This document shows positions 60,726 to 64,000 of a DNA stretch of 64,000 nt, piece by piece. The DNA is from Synchiropus splendidus (taxonomy: Eukaryota; Chordata; Actinopteri; Syngnathiformes; Callionymidae). The DNA lies in NCBI RefSeq assembly GCF_027744825.2, contig NC_071338.1:23994001-24058000 (forward strand), read 5' to 3'. The translations under genes were made by a program, and so were the position numbers. The notes under the pieces were generated by a model that saw nothing but the letters and a program-made list of their open reading frames with translations, was not told the origin of the DNA and searched no databases. Each line of letters begins with the position of its first letter. The first letter of the stretch is position 1.

Positions 60726-63240
60726 CGACATTTTCACACCTACTGACTACTTCAAAACATACATTCAAAAATAGAAAAAAAGAAGATTTTGTCACAATTG
60801 AGTGTTACATCTAGTTAGAAGAAATTGACAAATTGATCCCATAATTGTTTCAAAATTCTATTGGTTTTGAGGTTCTTGTTTATAAATGTGTATTTTCAAC
60901 CACCACTTCCTGTAGCTGGTGTGACTTGTTTTTCACTGGTTTCTTTTACTTCGGTAGTGTGTGACCAGCCTCTGGCGTTCTTGAGATTCCCCTATTGTTA
61001 TCTCACTGTGATTTGCCTCTTTTGAAAAGCATCCTCAGTTTTAGCTTCACTGCTCTGGCTCCTCGTCCACTGCACAATTGACGTCAAGATATTTTTTTTT
61101 CCATTACTTTCAAAGCCTTTCTTGTGCTGGTTCTTGAATCCTTCATCGAAACGCTGAACCATCAGCCAGGACCTTCGCATCCTTGGGGGTGAGTCCTTGC
61201 TGGGCACCAAAAGGCAAGATTTAAATCTAAGTATATCAGTGCAGGTGGACTCTGGGAGACCCCGCCTCAGGAGATCCTGCAGAGTGGAGACTTGGAGACT
61301 ATGCTTTGTGTATTCTTGCTTCTATCTTGCACGCAAAAGCACTCTGAAAGTCAGTTGAACCACATCCAAAATGCTTGTTTTCAGTCGTCAACAGCATTAT
61401 CTGGAGACGACAAACTAAACAGTAGGTGCTTCAGGTGGATGCTATCTTAAAGGTCTTGCAGAAGTCACAGCCATAAAAGGTGAAAACATCATGCTCCTTC
61501 AATAAAAATCAGAGTGACTGCCGTCGTATCGTCACCTCAAGGCACAGCCATGTATAGTATTTATAGCTTTCCACGAACGGCTCATCCAGCTGGAACATAA
61601 TCCCAAGTTAGGATTTGCTAGAATGAGCGTCAAAGCTGAGCAGCAATGTTCTGTAAAACTAGTTGGGCCTTTCACAACCCTGTCAGCGTCTGACGGCCCC
61701 TAATGATCAAGGTGACTTATAAGGGAGCGTCTGGTGTATGACGTGGCGGTCAGGATCTCATTCCCTGACAGATTACAGTGTTGGACAAGCTGCCACTCGC
61801 AGCAGCGCGGCTGTGATGGCTCTGATAATTGAAGTGCTCTAAGGTGGCTGGGTTGGACAGATGAAGCCCAGCGAGTCAATGGATCAATACTGTAATCGTG
61901 AGCTCCAGGTGCTGAAGCAAAATGGGCGAGGATGACTGGGCAAGAGCTGAAACAAACTTAAAAAAAAAGGCTCCTAAGAGTTTTCTTTTTTTTTTTTTTT
62001 TGCTCACATTCATCTATTTGTCAGCTCACATTATGGAGGACGAATCTGAATGTGATGATGACAACCTAATATATATGTATTCCCCTGAATGATGTGACAG
62101 CAAATGTCTTCCAGTGACATTTTGTTGGAATACTGTCTGACGTTTAGCCTTTACATTTCTCTATTATTCCGTTATCTTACTCATTCCCATGTCACCGATA
62201 CTGCCTTCCATTTGCCTATCTTTCTCTTGGCTAATGGACAAATCGACTCCTCAACGGTCGGTGCACAGCTGCAAACAGATTTCATAATTGTCACTCACGT
62301 CCCTCCTCAAGTCAATAGAAAGGCCTTTATCAGGAGGGAAACACACACAAGGTTTGTTCCTGGACTTAATTGAATAGCAGTGGAGGACAGGCTTTCCGCA
62401 CGGAAAGTCATTTTCATATTGCTGAAATGTCACCAGATGACTCAGTGACAGGCTTTTCTGGCGACCTGTCAGCCGTCAGCGTGACGACCAAGTGCGAAAA
62501 AACAAGGGTGGACCACTTAGACACAACTAACTGAAAGTTTGTCAGAGAATATCAAACTGACAAAACCATAGAATGAGGCACAAATGATCAGATGACAAGG
62601 GAAGGTTATAGGTGGACAGGACAACCTCCTCCACCTCAGCCTGACTTGAACATCTCTCATCCCTAGTTACACCTGGCCCATTTATGCTCAACGTTACGTA
62701 CGGATCCAGATATGGACAAAGCCTTCTCTCCGTGCTCTGCATTCATTTCCTCTGTATATCTGCAAGTTTCCAAAAAGCTTACTGATACAGACCGAACAGA
62801 GCAGTACCAACGGAAACCATGGGGCGCAGTGTTGCTGTTACTGCCTGATACGTAGCTCTAATGAAATATGAAAAAGATTCTTCGTCCTCCAGTCGCGATA
62901 TATTTAACGGACTTATCGACCACCACCTCAGACAACAATGCCTCCATTTCCCTCTTTTGTGAGAGAGCTACATAATCTAAACTTGTTTCCACAGTCACCA
63001 TGTTTGTTTTGGAGTTTGTCATTGTCATAAACCTTTGACTCTGGGCTGGGACTGCAATGTATATATCGCTGGACAGCAACACCAACGTAAAGAACGCATG
63101 TAAACATGTGATCAGATCAATTTTGACCATAAAACAGGACTCGAAAGCTATTAATAGAACTTTTTGACTTGTATCCCTGAAGATTTCCAAGATGCTGGTC
63201 ACTTGCTAAGGTTAAAGAAGAGAATAAATATTTAAAATAA
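60726..63240. other. No gene recognised
   Basis: Unique-looking sequence, with T runs near 61085 and 61987-62001. A 114-codon minus frame (62858-63202) has protein-like composition but no recognised family. It lies directly before the RTE fragment. Confidence 0.45.
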
Positions 63241-63540
63241 TCCATCTGCTCTCAAAGTCTTTTGATGAAGTTGGGAGTGACTAGAAAGGACAAGATCAGA
63301 AATTAAGAAGTCAGGTGGACTGCTCATGTTTGGAGATATAGTTAGGGAGGATAGATGGTTTGCAGAGGAGAGACACAGCAAGAAAGGTGGACTCAAAGAA
63401 GAGTAAAAAACCAATGAGGCTCATGTATGAGGTGGATGAGGAGATGGACAGAATAGGTGTGACTAAGAATGATATCAAAACATGAAAAGGCGGAGGACTT
63501 TTAGAAGCAACCTTTGATATCTAATGGGGAAAGTAAGAGA
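63241..63540 (+). mobile_element. RTE-type LINE 3' end (sense), degenerate
   Basis: The same LINE region in sense orientation. In one plus frame PMRLMYEVDEEMDRIGVTKN corresponds to the RTE C-terminal pattern RrfmDvVreDMklvGV. Upstream, AGTGACTAGAAAGGACAAGA and TTTGGAGATATAGTTAGGGA match the earlier part of the region. In-frame stops and a lost segment show it is inactive. It ends before 63550 without a clear poly-A or repeat tail. Confidence 0.68.
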
Positions 63541-64000
63541 TTGTTTTCCTTCACATCCACAACCTGTGGAAGCAAAATTAAACAAAATGATCTGAAAGAC
63601 AGTGGCTATACGTCACCTCCCGATGGATTTGAGCCTTAACCCAGCACCGAAATGTGTTGCTCTGAAGCTGGACATTGATGTCCTTCATTGGTGTCGTAGA
63701 CAGAGCCGAATATAAGGGCAAATTTTAAATTAAACTACTTGTAGATTTAACATATAACATGAATTAAATTAAGGGAACCCATTCAACCCATGTTAATGAG
63801 AAACGCACCAGAATTTATGTCAAGTCAAGTCATATGTGGAAAACGTTGCCTTATTTTTATCTATTTTTTTAGCAAAACTTTTTAAAGTGATATTCTTGAC
63901 CACACGTTGAAGTAAGTCACAAAGGACACAAACGCATGATTTATTTCTCTCACTGAAGGTTTCAGTGATAAAAGCAAATTGGTGTTGTCACATATTCTGG

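Noticed and set aside
62858..63202. A 114-codon minus-strand frame with protein-like composition
   Set aside because: No family recognised, no splice or promoter signal, and it lies directly beside LINE debris. Left as unassigned.

Overview
This window looks like non-coding DNA from a ray-finned (teleost) fish. It has no operon-like gene packing, no convincing protein-coding gene and no recognisable exon. Every open frame I looked at reads like chance or like repeat sequence. The only confident gene is a nuclear tRNA-Val (anticodon AAC) on the minus strand at 21960-22032. The teleost assignment is an inference. It rests on the eukaryotic tRNA with internal A and B boxes and an oligo-T stop, on RTE-type and L2/CR1-type LINE debris of a form familiar from fish genomes, on TA-flanked fold-back MITEs, and on abundant AT, AAT and GATA microsatellites. 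Whether the window is intergenic or lies inside large introns cannot be decided from the sequence alone.

Layout. 1-4700 is mostly unique sequence with one copy of a dispersed repeat (family B) and a perfect CTCF-type motif at 2423. 4721-5371 is a cluster of AT microsatellites, two hairpins and a probable pogo/Tigger-like MITE. 5400-16250 is mostly unique, with a strong 38-bp-stem hairpin at 8594-8676 and an antisense RTE LINE scrap near 12.1-12.3 kb. 16.2-18.3 kb holds two copies of a fold-back repeat (family A), a family B copy and a TA-flanked MITE. 20.3-20.6 kb is CpG-rich, and the tRNA is at 22.0 kb. 24-26 kb holds further LINE-derived fragments. 27.4-30.4 kb holds three family A copies and a POU-octamer-like cluster. 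33-43.2 kb holds three more family A copies, a GATA array, weak coding-like remnants, a second TA-flanked MITE and an L2/CR1 LINE scrap. 47.6 kb has the ninth family A copy. 48-64 kb is mostly unique, with a GATAC array, a family C pair, a tRNA-like SINE head and an RTE LINE 3' end at 63.2-63.5 kb.

The most interesting signal is family A: nine diverged copies of a roughly 140-230 bp fold-back element. Its arms carry sequences matching the degenerate vertebrate CTCF consensus CCASYAGRKGGCRS, often in opposite orientation on the two arms. Three copies-derived motifs match perfectly and several others differ at one position. If these are bound, the family would be a mobile source of insulator or loop-anchor sites. 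I found no CRISPR array, prophage, toxin system or novel enzyme cluster.
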